Below are positions 1 to 7,113 of a stretch of 7,250 nucleotides of DNA, in pieces. Positions within the stretch are counted from its first letter, which is position 1, and each line of letters starts with the position of its first letter. Location: positions 39,927 through 47,176 of the forward strand of contig DMPB01000111.1 in the NCBI GenBank assembly GCA_003456175.1, read 5' to 3'. Both the position numbers and the translations under genes were made by a program. A model generated the notes under the pieces. The model was not told the origin of the DNA and did not search any database. It was given only the letters and a program-made list of their open reading frames with translations. The DNA is from Chitinophagaceae bacterium. Lineage in GTDB: Bacteria > Bacteroidota > Bacteroidia > Chitinophagales > Chitinophagaceae.

Positions 1-366
1 AATAATACCATCTACGCGGCCACTTTTTAGAACGTTGAAAATGGTTTTTTCGCGTTCTGGGTCGTCGTAAGTAAGGTACAGTAATACGTGGTATTCTCGC
101 TGATGTGCTACCATTTGAATACCCTTAATGGCTGTTGCCAAAAAGTTGTTATCTACTTGTGGCATTACAACGGCAATTGTTTTGCTTTTATGCTTACGTA
201 AGCTGCTAGCATAGGGGTTGGGCTGATAGTTTAATTCTTTGGCCATTGCTTTTACCCGCTCTTTGGTAGCAGCGCTGGTTTCATGGCTATCTTTTAGTGC
301 CTTTGAAACAGTAGATTTTGATAAGCCTAGTGCTTTCGCAAGTTGTACCAAGTTAACTGTACCCAT
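1..366 (-). CDS. LacI-family transcriptional regulator, N-terminal 122 residues (partial at left edge)
   Basis: This is the start of a LacI/GalR-type sugar-responsive DNA-binding regulator, read by translating the complement from the ATG at 366-364; the frame stays open to base 1, so the gene continues outside the window. The helix-turn-helix lies at about residues 4-24 (LAKALGLSKSTVSKAL), followed by the DSHE turn and the hinge segment PNPYASSLRK at 49-58. Its numbering lines up with E. coli LacI: Lys17, Ser18 and Lys22 sit at the base-reading positions and Leu56 at the hinge leucine that inserts into the operator centre. From about residue 62 (KTIAVVMPQV) the periplasmic-binding-protein-like sensor domain begins and reaches GRVDGII before the edge. 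The ATG is chosen because LacI proteins begin three or four residues before this helix; no Shine-Dalgarno is seen, as is normal in Bacteroidota. It follows the glycosidase-like gene on the same strand with a 121-bp gap, which suggests local control of that gene. The effector sugar is unknown. Confidence 0.95.
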   Translation of the reverse strand, partial: MGTVNLVQLAKALGLSKSTVSKALKDSHETSAATKERVKAMAKELNYQPNPYASSLRKHKSKTIAVVMPQVDNNFLATAIKGIQMVAHQREYHVLLYLTYDDPEREKTIFNVLKSGRVDGII

Positions 367-412
367 AGCAAGAACAAACTGGTTTTACAAACGATGTGGT
401 GTAATGTGTTAA

Positions 413-434
413 AAATAAGGGTTTCACCTTATTT
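413..434 (-). terminator. Small hairpin between the glycosidase-like gene and lacI; weak terminator candidate
   Basis: AAATAAGG at 413-420 and CCTTATTT at 427-434 are perfect 8-bp inverted arms around a 6-base loop. Read on the minus strand, the stem is followed by a short T-rich run (TTTTTAA), as in an intrinsic terminator. It lies 54 bases past the stop of the glycosidase-like gene and 47 bases before the lacI start. Only two G-C pairs support the stem, so termination would be weak. A regulator-binding palindrome is an alternative, but the centre lacks the CG typical of LacI-family operators. The rest of the 367-487 gap shows nothing I can name. Confidence 0.35.
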
Positions 435-487
435 CCCATCAATTCAATACATGACTATCGCTGCTGCGTTTAAGATGCATTTTAAGT

Positions 488-2797
488 TTATTTAGAAACT
501 GTTGATGCAGGTATTTCAATCGTAAAAGTTTGGGTTGCTTTCGTTTTTACCGTAAGGTGTACGGCCTTTAGCAATGCAAGCTCTTGTAAATCGGCTTGTT
601 TGTTAGCATCTACCAATACTTTGATGGTTGCATCGCAAGGGGTAGGGTTGGTAATGGTAAGTTGTATTTGCCGTTTATTTTTACGTAAGTATTGTACCAA
701 AACATTATCAAAAGCAACGGCTTTTTGTTGAGCTATATCTACATAAATACCAGGGATTTCGGCATGTGTAAGCATTAAACTCGTTTCGGCCCATGTACTG
801 AGTGGCAGAACGTAGCCAATAGATTGTGGTCCTTCCCAATCGGTCATATTAATGCGTTCTGTAACCCAACCTGTGGGTGTATTAGGAACTTTATTGTGCG
901 GATGTGGTAAGTACTGCGGCGTATTGTGTGCAATATCAAAAAGTAGTTGTAAGAAAAACGGGTTGTTGGTGTAACGATACAATTTGAGAAGTGCAATGCC
1001 CGATGCCGTACAAATGCCTGGTGCCGAGTGCTTGTTTTGAATATTGGCATACACGCCGCCTATGGTGGCAATTTTTAGCTTTGCGAAGGCTGTAGTATCG
1101 TTATAGCGATAGTTATAACTGACCACCCAAGTTGCGAATTGATGCGCTGCATCTTGTGCTGCTTGTAACCAAAAACTATCTTTCGTATGTTCATATAAAG
1201 TGGTGTACGATTCAACCAAAGCGTAACTACTTTCTGAATCAAATGCTTGCAGTGCATCGCCTGGGCCACCATTAGTAATGCCCTTACGGGTAAATGTTTC
1301 GTAGTAATAGCGAGCAATTGCTTGTGCTACTTGTAAGTACTTTGGTTCATTATAATATTTTGCCGCAAGGGTTAACGCTGCAGGAACAATAGCACCACTG
1401 GTTGAGCCTCCTACAATAACATCACCAGTTTCGCTATGTATAAACTGACCAAGTTGCCGATGTTTGTTCCATAATTGTACAAAGGCATCGCAAACACGTT
1501 TGTTGCCATTTTTCCAATGCGTTTGTACGGTAATACCCTTTTGTTCCATCAGCATAAATTGTTTGATGATGTACCAAACAGCATCGCCACTTTTACGAAT
1601 CAAATGCCAGTTTTTAGTGTGTGTATTTCTAATATCGCCGCCAAACCACTCTGTTCCTTTTTGGCCGGCATCCCAATAAAAGCCAGATGGACTAATACCT
1701 TTAGGAAACAGCCAATTAAAGTTGCGGATCACCTGTTGTTGCGTAATACTATCACCATTGAATAAAAGTGGGTAAGTACTAATCATTCCGCCCGTCCAAC
1801 CAATTTGCCAATCTTGCAAAAAGTTTTCACGCATACCTACGGCATAGTAACCATGTTCTGGAACAAAGTTATAACGATTCATTTTTTGCTCTATTGTGGC
1901 AAATACCTCAGAGAATGGTAACACGTTACGAACGGTGGTATCGGTTACAACCTCTTTTCTGATGGTGCTAAATGTGTTGAATAAGTACTGTATATCAGGA
2001 GCATTAAAATGATAAATACGAAAACGAAATGTAATGCTATCGCCAGCTTTAAAATGTGCAGGCATATCCCAACTTGGAGTGTGAGCATTGGTAATGGTGT
2101 AGGTGTATAATTCACGTACAACAGGGCTAGTTAAGCTAATAGTTGCAGAAGTTTTTGTTCTGTTTTCGGCGATGCTTATACCAATGTCGCCTTGTTGATT
2201 ACTTTGTTCTGTAAGTAGCCAAACACCTTGTTGCTGCTGCTCGTTCATATAACCAACGGCAGGTGTGCTCATGCTGCCGCTGCGTTCTTGTAGGTAAGAA
2301 ATATCGGTACTGTCACTCAGCTTAGGAACATCGTTAATAATGATAGGTTTATCAGGCCCGATATCTTTAATATCGTGAAGTTTGGGAGAATAGCGTAAGC
2401 GACGCCAAGCGTACCTATTACCATTGTATACCGAGGCAGGCATAAGTACATAGTTACTCGCTTGCCAATTTGTAACATTCAGTGTAATACCAACACTAGC
2501 ACTATTGAGTGAGCCTGCAACACAAATGAAAGTAGCTACATATTCGGTAGTGTGTAGTGCGTGTTGTAATGGTGTAGCTTTTAGTTGTACTTGCCAGTTA
2601 CTTGTGCCAATTTTTTGAGGTTCCCTTGCGGTAAATGAAAGTTCGTTGGTGTGCGTTACTTGGTTATACTTCTCGTAATTATACTGTTTGAAAACTGCAC
2701 CTATGTGTATAGCCGATGGTTGATTGGTTTGTGCTATAACATTTACCGTAAGGTTATGATACACAACTATTGCAAAGAGTAACAAATAAGCTTTCAT
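488..2797 (-). CDS. Secreted six-hairpin glycosidase-like protein, substrate unknown
   Basis: The 769-residue product starts with a signal peptide (hydrophobic residues 4-22, likely cut near VIAQ-TN at 23-24), so it should act in the periplasm or outside the cell. Residues about 24-300 are beta-rich with few charged clusters, like the N-terminal beta domain of many glycosidases. Residues about 300-690 are helical with aromatic, glycine-bounded loops, as in (alpha/alpha)6 barrels: GWTGG at 333-337, a Trp-Asp-Ala-Gly to Gly-Gly-Asp stretch at 375-388, KSGD at 402-405, GGPGD at 510-514, FDSES at 519-523, HSAPGICTASG at 590-600, ERINMTDWEG at 647-656 and STWAETSLML at 667-676. A short beta domain closes the protein (about 690-769). 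Acidic residues in these loops (Asp376, Glu383, Asp405, Asp520, Glu522, Asp653, Glu655, Glu671) are candidate catalytic residues, but none is proven. There is no T9SS sorting tail. I recall similar uncharacterised proteins in Bacteroidota but cannot name a GH family; a lyase or epimerase of the same fold is possible. The downstream lacI and the palindrome in front suggest sugar-controlled expression. Confidence 0.8.
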   Translation of the reverse strand: MKAYLLLFAIVVYHNLTVNVIAQTNQPSAIHIGAVFKQYNYEKYNQVTHTNELSFTAREPQKIGTSNWQVQLKATPLQHALHTTEYVATFICVAGSLNSASVGITLNVTNWQASNYVLMPASVYNGNRYAWRRLRYSPKLHDIKDIGPDKPIIINDVPKLSDSTDISYLQERSGSMSTPAVGYMNEQQQQGVWLLTEQSNQQGDIGISIAENRTKTSATISLTSPVVRELYTYTITNAHTPSWDMPAHFKAGDSITFRFRIYHFNAPDIQYLFNTFSTIRKEVVTDTTVRNVLPFSEVFATIEQKMNRYNFVPEHGYYAVGMRENFLQDWQIGWTGGMISTYPLLFNGDSITQQQVIRNFNWLFPKGISPSGFYWDAGQKGTEWFGGDIRNTHTKNWHLIRKSGDAVWYIIKQFMLMEQKGITVQTHWKNGNKRVCDAFVQLWNKHRQLGQFIHSETGDVIVGGSTSGAIVPAALTLAAKYYNEPKYLQVAQAIARYYYETFTRKGITNGGPGDALQAFDSESSYALVESYTTLYEHTKDSFWLQAAQDAAHQFATWVVSYNYRYNDTTAFAKLKIATIGGVYANIQNKHSAPGICTASGIALLKLYRYTNNPFFLQLLFDIAHNTPQYLPHPHNKVPNTPTGWVTERINMTDWEGPQSIGYVLPLSTWAETSLMLTHAEIPGIYVDIAQQKAVAFDNVLVQYLRKNKRQIQLTITNPTPCDATIKVLVDANKQADLQELALLKAVHLTVKTKATQTFTIEIPASTVSK

Positions 2798-3080
2798 ACA
2801 GCAGTTGCAAGTAATTTAGTTGTTGGCAAAATACAAGCATGGGTTTCGATACGTACAGAAAGCAGTGCTTTTTTTCGAAACCGGTTGCGAAAAAAAAGGC
2901 TTTTAAGTAGTTGTTTAACGGGGCGAAATGCTACAATTTCATGTTGCCATAATAGCATAACGATGCTTCCTGTTTAGGTGAAAAATAATGCTGAAACAGA
3001 ATGCTGCTATGTTTTGGGCATATTTTCTAAGCATTAACTATTGATAAATACCCGTTCTTACTTAATCTAACGATTCACTT
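2798..3080. other. Divergent intergenic region between the glycosidase-like and T9SS-protein genes
   Basis: This 283-bp AT-rich region should hold promoters for both flanking genes. Besides the 28-bp palindrome, it contains GGTTTCG at 2842-2848, an inverted copy of the palindrome's left half CGAAACC (2876-2882). It also has a short inverted pair, CTGTTT at 2970-2975 and AAACAG at 2994-2999. I could not fix a convincing Bacteroidota promoter (TTTG near -33 with TAnnTTTG near -7) on either strand. No small open frame or RNA gene is apparent. Confidence 0.5.
2869..2896. promoter_or_regulatory. Near-perfect 28-bp palindrome, candidate LacI-family operator
   Basis: The site is symmetric about the 2882/2883 boundary. 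AACCGGTT fills the centre (2879-2886), one mismatched pair (A2878/G2887) follows, then CG pairs (2876-2877 with 2888-2889) and seven T:A pairs on each side. An even-length palindrome with a central CG step inside CCGG is the form used by LacI-family regulators; E. coli GntR is a known CCGG-centred example. It lies 71 bases before the glycosidase-like gene start and 184 bases before the T9SS protein start, in the region shared by both promoters. The partial lacI gene nearby is the obvious candidate binder. A T-run on one arm and an A-run on the other also make a stem-loop possible, but its place upstream of two divergent genes argues against a terminator. Confidence 0.6.
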
Positions 3081-6000
3081 ATGAAGCAGATTTTACTAGT
3101 ATTTCTTTCAGCTTTTGGTTTGTTAACGGCATATAGCCAACAGACTTATTATTGGAATGGTGGCGTAAATGCCAGCTGGACAGCCCCATCGAATTGGAAC
3201 AGACAGTTAGGTGGTGGCGGTTTAAGTCGTTCTACGCCAAATGCAGGCGATACATTAATTTTTGATGGTAGTAATATTGGCGCTGGTGCCACAGGGCAGG
3301 TTACAGTAACCAATTTGCCTTATCAAACGGTTGCGAAAATTATTTTCAGAAATGGTGTCGATGTGCGTTTTACAACATCGCCTGGTACTGCCGGAACAGG
3401 TACTACCGCAGCAGGTGTACAAATTGGTAGTTCTGGAAGTTTTTCAGGACAAACAATCACTGGTACGGGCACAGATTTCACTAACTTTTTTGTAGTTGGC
3501 GATTTTATTGCTTATGGTACAAGCAACACAGGTGGCGGTGGTAATAATGCTATCGGACAAATTACTGCTATTGCAAGTGCCACCTCTTTAACGCAATCGA
3601 ATGGTATATTGGTAATGCCTGCTACTAATAATACAGCTACGTTTTACATTAAGCCAGTAATGATTCGTATTACTGATAGTTTATTGGTAGAAGCGAATAG
3701 TAAGTTTGATTTAGCCTCAAGTTCTCCTTTGATATTTAAAGTGAATGCAGGAGGAAAGGGTGTTATCAATGGTACGGCTATTATTTCAACCAATTTTCAG
3801 AAATTAATTGCTGATGCAGACGGAACTGCTAGTATTGTTTTTAACAGAGGTGCTCGTTTTCAATTTACAGGATCTCAGTCTACAGCCCCATTCGATGCAG
3901 TAGCGAATGCCACCAACAATAACATTATTTTCAAAGCAGGTTCTTTTTATGAGAATAATAGTGTTGCAAGTGCTAACACAAATGCAGCGGGGAACTTGTT
4001 CGGAGCGGTAATACCACGTTCTGTAGTTCAATTTGAAAAAGGTAGCACATATGTGCAAAATAGTACTACATTATCCTCTGCTTTAGGTAATGCTGCAAGA
4101 GCATACCCGAATGTAACATTAGCTGGAAGTACGAGTGGATGGCAACCTACCTCACCGGTTGATACATTAACCGTAAGTAGCAGCACCACTTGGACATCGA
4201 CCTCTAACTCATACTTTCCTATTAAAGGCGACCTCATTATTCAAGGTAACTTTTCTAGCGGAGGATCATCGCCAGTATTTATTTTTTGTGGTGGCATCAA
4301 TCAAAATATAGCTGTGGCGAATGCTCCCGCTAGTGGTGGATTGGCACGTATTGTAGTAGCATCTGGAAGTACGCTGAAAGTTACTAATAGCTTCACACAA
4401 AATGTTGCTACCAACTTAAGTACGAATGGTTCTTTCATACGTAACTATGGTGTGCTAGATTTTGGTAATACTGTTGTTACGAATTTAATACAGAGTCAAA
4501 CCAATGTTTTACAAGGCTTTTCTGCCACCACAACTGTAGGTTCACAAACTGGTGCTACAGTAGCAGCAACCAATCCTTATGTGATTAACATTACAAGTAC
4601 CACAGGCTTTGGCCAGGGCATGCGATTAACCGGTGCCGGCATACCAGAAGGAACAGTAATATTACTAGCTACAAGCTCGCCTGCATCACTTACTTTATCT
4701 AATCCGTTGCCTGCAGGTAGTTATGATATTACAGCTGCGGTGAACGCAACTGGTAGCACATTCATATCGGCACATACTGGTGGTATCGATGCCAACTATC
4801 CCTTAGCTACGGGTAGTAGTTACGGATTAAGTGCAACACCAGGTAGTAACTTTGTTTTCAATGCCGCTACTACTACACCATTCCCAGCAAGCTTACCTAA
4901 AATGGGTGTTAATAATCTAACACTTGGCGCTGCGATTACAAGTAATGTAGACTCCCTTGCGGTAAATGGTACACTTAACTTAGCAAACAATGCTATAACC
5001 GTATTAGCAGGTGATACACTTAGAATTGTTTCTGGTAATGCAGTTCAAAACGCAAGTGTAACTAATTACATACGCTTAGGCGCTAATAATACTAATGGTA
5101 GTAAAGCATACTTACGCATTAGCAACGTAGATGCAAGTACGGTATTCCCAGTGGGAACAGCATCACAATATTTACCTGTAACTGTAGCGCCAGCTGCAGC
5201 AGATGAAGATTATCAGGTAAGCGTATTTACTGGTATTACCGCCGATGGTACACCCAATGGAACTGCATTAAGTCCTACTGTAAAAGCCGATTTGGTAGAT
5301 GCAGTATGGAGTGTAGAAAAGCGTTCTACGGCTACTGGTGATGCTACATTAAGTTTTGGTTGGTCTACTGCATTAGAAGGTAGTGCATTTACAGCACTTG
5401 CTAACGCTAATATCGGCATCTCTCGTTTCGATGCTGGTGCATGGGGGCCTTACGGCACTGCAACGTCGGACAACACAGCTAATACAGCGAGTGCTGCTTT
5501 CGGTAGCTTTGGATTGTTTAGTGTTGGAAAAAATGCACAAACTTTACCTGTAGTATTTACACAAACAAGTGTAGCTGCTAATACTAATGGTAAGCTCACC
5601 GTTCAATGGAGTGTACAAACGATTGGCGATACAAAATCTTTTGAGATAGAATACGCTTCTGATGGAAGAAATTTTTCAAAGAGAGGTACAGTAGGAGTAA
5701 ATGCTGCCAGCAAGTATAGCTTCACAGATGCTATGCCAGTTGATGCAGTTGCATACTATCGTATTAAAGCCATAGGTGCAGATGGAAAGGTGATTTATAG
5801 TCCTGTGGTTGTGCATAGAACTAAAGGCAATGAAGTGGCTGTTCAAGTATATCCTAACATTATTAAAAATAGTACTGCGAATGTAAGTGTTACCACGCAA
5901 GTGAATGATGTGATTACGTTGCAAGCTATTGGTAATAATGGACAAGTTCTAACTAGCAAGCAAGTAACTCAAGCGGCTAGCACTACTACTTATCAATTGC

Positions 6001-6092
6001 AAATAAATAATACTTTCAAAGGTTTGCAGTTTATTAGAGTGGTGAAGCAAGATGGAACAGTAATTGGCGTTCAAAAGATAATCATTGAATAA
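3081..6092 (+). CDS. Large secreted beta-rich protein with T9SS type A C-terminal sorting domain
   Basis: The 1003-residue product has a clear signal peptide (MKQILLVFLSAFGLLTAYSQ, cut near residue 20). Right after it, YYWNGGVNASWTAPSNW (23-39) is the Trp-rich opening seen in Bacteroidota surface proteins with autotransporter-like beta strands. The middle is low-complexity Gly/Ser/Thr/Asn/Ala sequence with only one cysteine (Cys403), as expected for a repetitive beta structure. Two recognisable modules lie inside: GTGTDFTNFFVVGDFIAYG at about 127-146 with its IGQITAI continuation, and GMRLTGAGIPEGT at about 513-525 followed by SLTLSN. Residues about 695-816 resemble a domain often found before the tail in such proteins (YLPVTV, VSVFTGIT, LVDAVWSVEK, FGLFSVGK). 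An FN3-like domain follows (LPVVF at 822-826, SFEIEYASDGRNF at 853-865, YYRIKAI at 892-898), then the sorting domain from VYPN at 923-926 to the end. In known systems this tail sends the protein through the type IX system and is removed at the surface. The exact role (adhesin, matrix or sugar-binding protein) cannot be read from sequence. It stands alone on its strand. Confidence 0.9.
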   Translation: MKQILLVFLSAFGLLTAYSQQTYYWNGGVNASWTAPSNWNRQLGGGGLSRSTPNAGDTLIFDGSNIGAGATGQVTVTNLPYQTVAKIIFRNGVDVRFTTSPGTAGTGTTAAGVQIGSSGSFSGQTITGTGTDFTNFFVVGDFIAYGTSNTGGGGNNAIGQITAIASATSLTQSNGILVMPATNNTATFYIKPVMIRITDSLLVEANSKFDLASSSPLIFKVNAGGKGVINGTAIISTNFQKLIADADGTASIVFNRGARFQFTGSQSTAPFDAVANATNNNIIFKAGSFYENNSVASANTNAAGNLFGAVIPRSVVQFEKGSTYVQNSTTLSSALGNAARAYPNVTLAGSTSGWQPTSPVDTLTVSSSTTWTSTSNSYFPIKGDLIIQGNFSSGGSSPVFIFCGGINQNIAVANAPASGGLARIVVASGSTLKVTNSFTQNVATNLSTNGSFIRNYGVLDFGNTVVTNLIQSQTNVLQGFSATTTVGSQTGATVAATNPYVINITSTTGFGQGMRLTGAGIPEGTVILLATSSPASLTLSNPLPAGSYDITAAVNATGSTFISAHTGGIDANYPLATGSSYGLSATPGSNFVFNAATTTPFPASLPKMGVNNLTLGAAITSNVDSLAVNGTLNLANNAITVLAGDTLRIVSGNAVQNASVTNYIRLGANNTNGSKAYLRISNVDASTVFPVGTASQYLPVTVAPAAADEDYQVSVFTGITADGTPNGTALSPTVKADLVDAVWSVEKRSTATGDATLSFGWSTALEGSAFTALANANIGISRFDAGAWGPYGTATSDNTANTASAAFGSFGLFSVGKNAQTLPVVFTQTSVAANTNGKLTVQWSVQTIGDTKSFEIEYASDGRNFSKRGTVGVNAASKYSFTDAMPVDAVAYYRIKAIGADGKVIYSPVVVHRTKGNEVAVQVYPNIIKNSTANVSVTTQVNDVITLQAIGNNGQVLTSKQVTQAASTTTYQLQINNTFKGLQFIRVVKQDGTVIGVQKIIIE

Positions 6093-6124
6093 AATCGTGT
6101 AGTGACTTTTGTTAGAATCAAATC

Positions 6125-6152
6125 CAATAGGCTAGCGTTTGCTAGCCTATTG
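6125..6152. terminator. Convergent hairpin terminator overlapping the araC-type stop codon
   Basis: CAATAGGCTAGC (6125-6136) and GCTAGCCTATTG (6141-6152) form a perfect 12-bp stem with a 4-base loop, GTTT. It begins 32 bases after the stop of the T9SS protein gene. Read on the plus strand it is followed by CTTTATAA; on the minus strand by GATTTGATT. Both tails are only moderately U-rich. The right arm also codes the last residues (Ala-Ile-Gly) and the TAG stop (6144-6142) of the minus-strand regulator gene. The position between two converging genes fits a shared, bidirectional terminator. Confidence 0.8.
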
Positions 6153-6981
6153 CTTTATAATGGTTTCGGTATGTTTTTGGTGTAACAGCTTTAATGGCTT
6201 TAAACTGCTTACTAAAATGTGACCAGCTGTTAAAACCACTTTCATAGCATACTGTTAGTATTGGTTTGTCCGTAGTGCTGAGCAGTCTACAAGCATGATT
6301 GATACGTAATTCTTGCAAAAACTCAAAGTAGGTTTTTTTAGTATTTTTTTTAAAGTATCTACAGAAAGTTGGTATAGACATGCCCACAATATTAGCCGCT
6401 TGTTCTAGTGTAATATTGGTTAAGTAATGTTTGAATGAGAAGTTAATCACAAGTTCTATAGCTGGATTAACATTGGCACTAGTAGTAAAATCTTTTGTTA
6501 CCGTACTTATTTCTTTACTTGTACTTAGCTTATCAAGCAATGCAAGAAGTAGCAGCAGCCTTTGCGTTTTCTTAGCTTGCTCAATTGTTGTCAGTTGATG
6601 TGCTACATGCAATGCTAGTTTGCCGTTACAGCGAAATGCTACATTTTTATGTAAAGCCGAATCGATGTGCTTAAGTTCTGGTTGTTTTAAAAAATCGGAA
6701 AACAAGTTGGCGTTAAACTGAAGCACCAAGGCTTCGCCAATTTTACATTGATTATTTTTTCGAAACCAATGAGGAATATTACTTGCTATAAAGTACACGT
6801 CTGATGGATTATAGGGGGCAACATAGTCTCCTATCATTACAGTGCCGTAGCCTTTAGTAATTACTATAATTTCAACTTCCTCATGTAAGTGCCACGTTGT
6901 TTCAAAGTTTGGTGTAGTGTAGTAGCGGCATGCAAATGAATGGTTATCTTCTAATATCACTTTTTGTAAAAGCGTCTGCAT
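6142..6981 (-). CDS. AraC-family transcriptional regulator with N-terminal cupin
   Basis: This 279-residue protein has the usual length and order of an AraC/XylS-type sugar regulator. The N-terminal part (about 15-100) is a cupin-like sensor with WHLHEEVEI at 30-38, a turn at YGTVMIGD (45-52) and a PSDVYFI strand (59-65) before IPHWF. Residues about 105-170 form a helical linker. The DNA-binding domain takes up about 173-279: the first helix-turn-helix around LEQAANIVGMSIPTFCRYFKK (192-212), the linking ELRINHACRLL (224-234), the second around ILTVCYESGFNSWSHFSKQFK (241-261), then the family signature ending TPKTYRNHY (267-275). The ATG at 6981 is kept because it gives a complete cupin and a normal N-terminus; no Shine-Dalgarno is visible. 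It is divergent from the FGGY kinase gene across 132 bp carrying repeated ATTGA boxes, so control of that kinase, and of itself, is the simplest reading. The ligand is not known. Confidence 0.94.
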   Translation of the reverse strand: MQTLLQKVILEDNHSFACRYYTTPNFETTWHLHEEVEIIVITKGYGTVMIGDYVAPYNPSDVYFIASNIPHWFRKNNQCKIGEALVLQFNANLFSDFLKQPELKHIDSALHKNVAFRCNGKLALHVAHQLTTIEQAKKTQRLLLLLALLDKLSTSKEISTVTKDFTTSANVNPAIELVINFSFKHYLTNITLEQAANIVGMSIPTFCRYFKKNTKKTYFEFLQELRINHACRLLSTTDKPILTVCYESGFNSWSHFSKQFKAIKAVTPKTYRNHYKAIG

Positions 6982-6989
6982 AAAATCAT

Positions 6990-7036
6990 TATTTTATCAA
7001 TATTGAAATACTATTGATGAATAAATTGATAAAATA
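6990..7036. promoter_or_regulatory. Inverted repeat plus helically spaced ATTGA boxes, candidate AraC-type operator
   Basis: ATTTTATCAAT (6991-7001) and ATTGATAAAAT (7025-7035) are perfect inverted copies, and T6990/A7036 adds a twelfth pair. Within this span ATTGA occurs in the same direction at 7002-7006, 7013-7017 and 7025-7029, with steps of 11 and 12 bases, about one turn of the helix. TCAATATTGA (6997-7006) is itself a perfect 10-bp palindrome. A related GTTGA lies further on at 7061-7065. AraC-family proteins usually bind direct repeats on one helix face, so these boxes are plausible sites for the adjacent regulator. The first arm starts 9 bases before the regulator's ATG. The region is very AT-rich, so some repetition could be chance. 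Confidence 0.5.
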
Positions 7037-7113
7037 GTGGATTTTTTTATAAAAATCACAGTTGATTTAAAAATAATTTCTAGCCAATTTCGAAACATTA
7101 ACGATTAGCTTTT

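Noticed and set aside
844..1317. Open frames at 844-1050 and 1075-1317 on the minus strand
   Set aside because: They lie inside the glycosidase-like gene in another frame of the same strand and show no recognisable domain or start context.
1464..1765. Overlapping plus-strand open frames opposite the glycosidase-like gene
   Set aside because: They are antisense to a convincing 769-residue gene, with composition typical of shadow frames and no family resemblance.
488..2797. Assignment of the secreted enzyme to GH127 or GH78
   Set aside because: The Cys-rich metal-binding motif of GH127 and a recognisable rhamnosidase core are not seen, so no family name is given.
2869..2896. Palindrome as an intrinsic terminator
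   Set aside because: It lies upstream of both divergent genes, so no transcript from either would end there; the operator reading fits better.
2970..2999. CTGTTT/AAACAG inverted pair as an operator or hairpin
   Set aside because: Only 6-bp arms with an 18-base spacer, which is expected by chance in a region of this size.
3804..5945. Several minus-strand open frames opposite the T9SS protein gene
   Set aside because: The low-complexity sense gene leaves few stops on the other strand; the translations look random.
6762..6770. TCGAAACC inside the AraC-type gene as another LacI site
   Set aside because: It lies in coding sequence, matches only one half-site and lacks the opposing arm.
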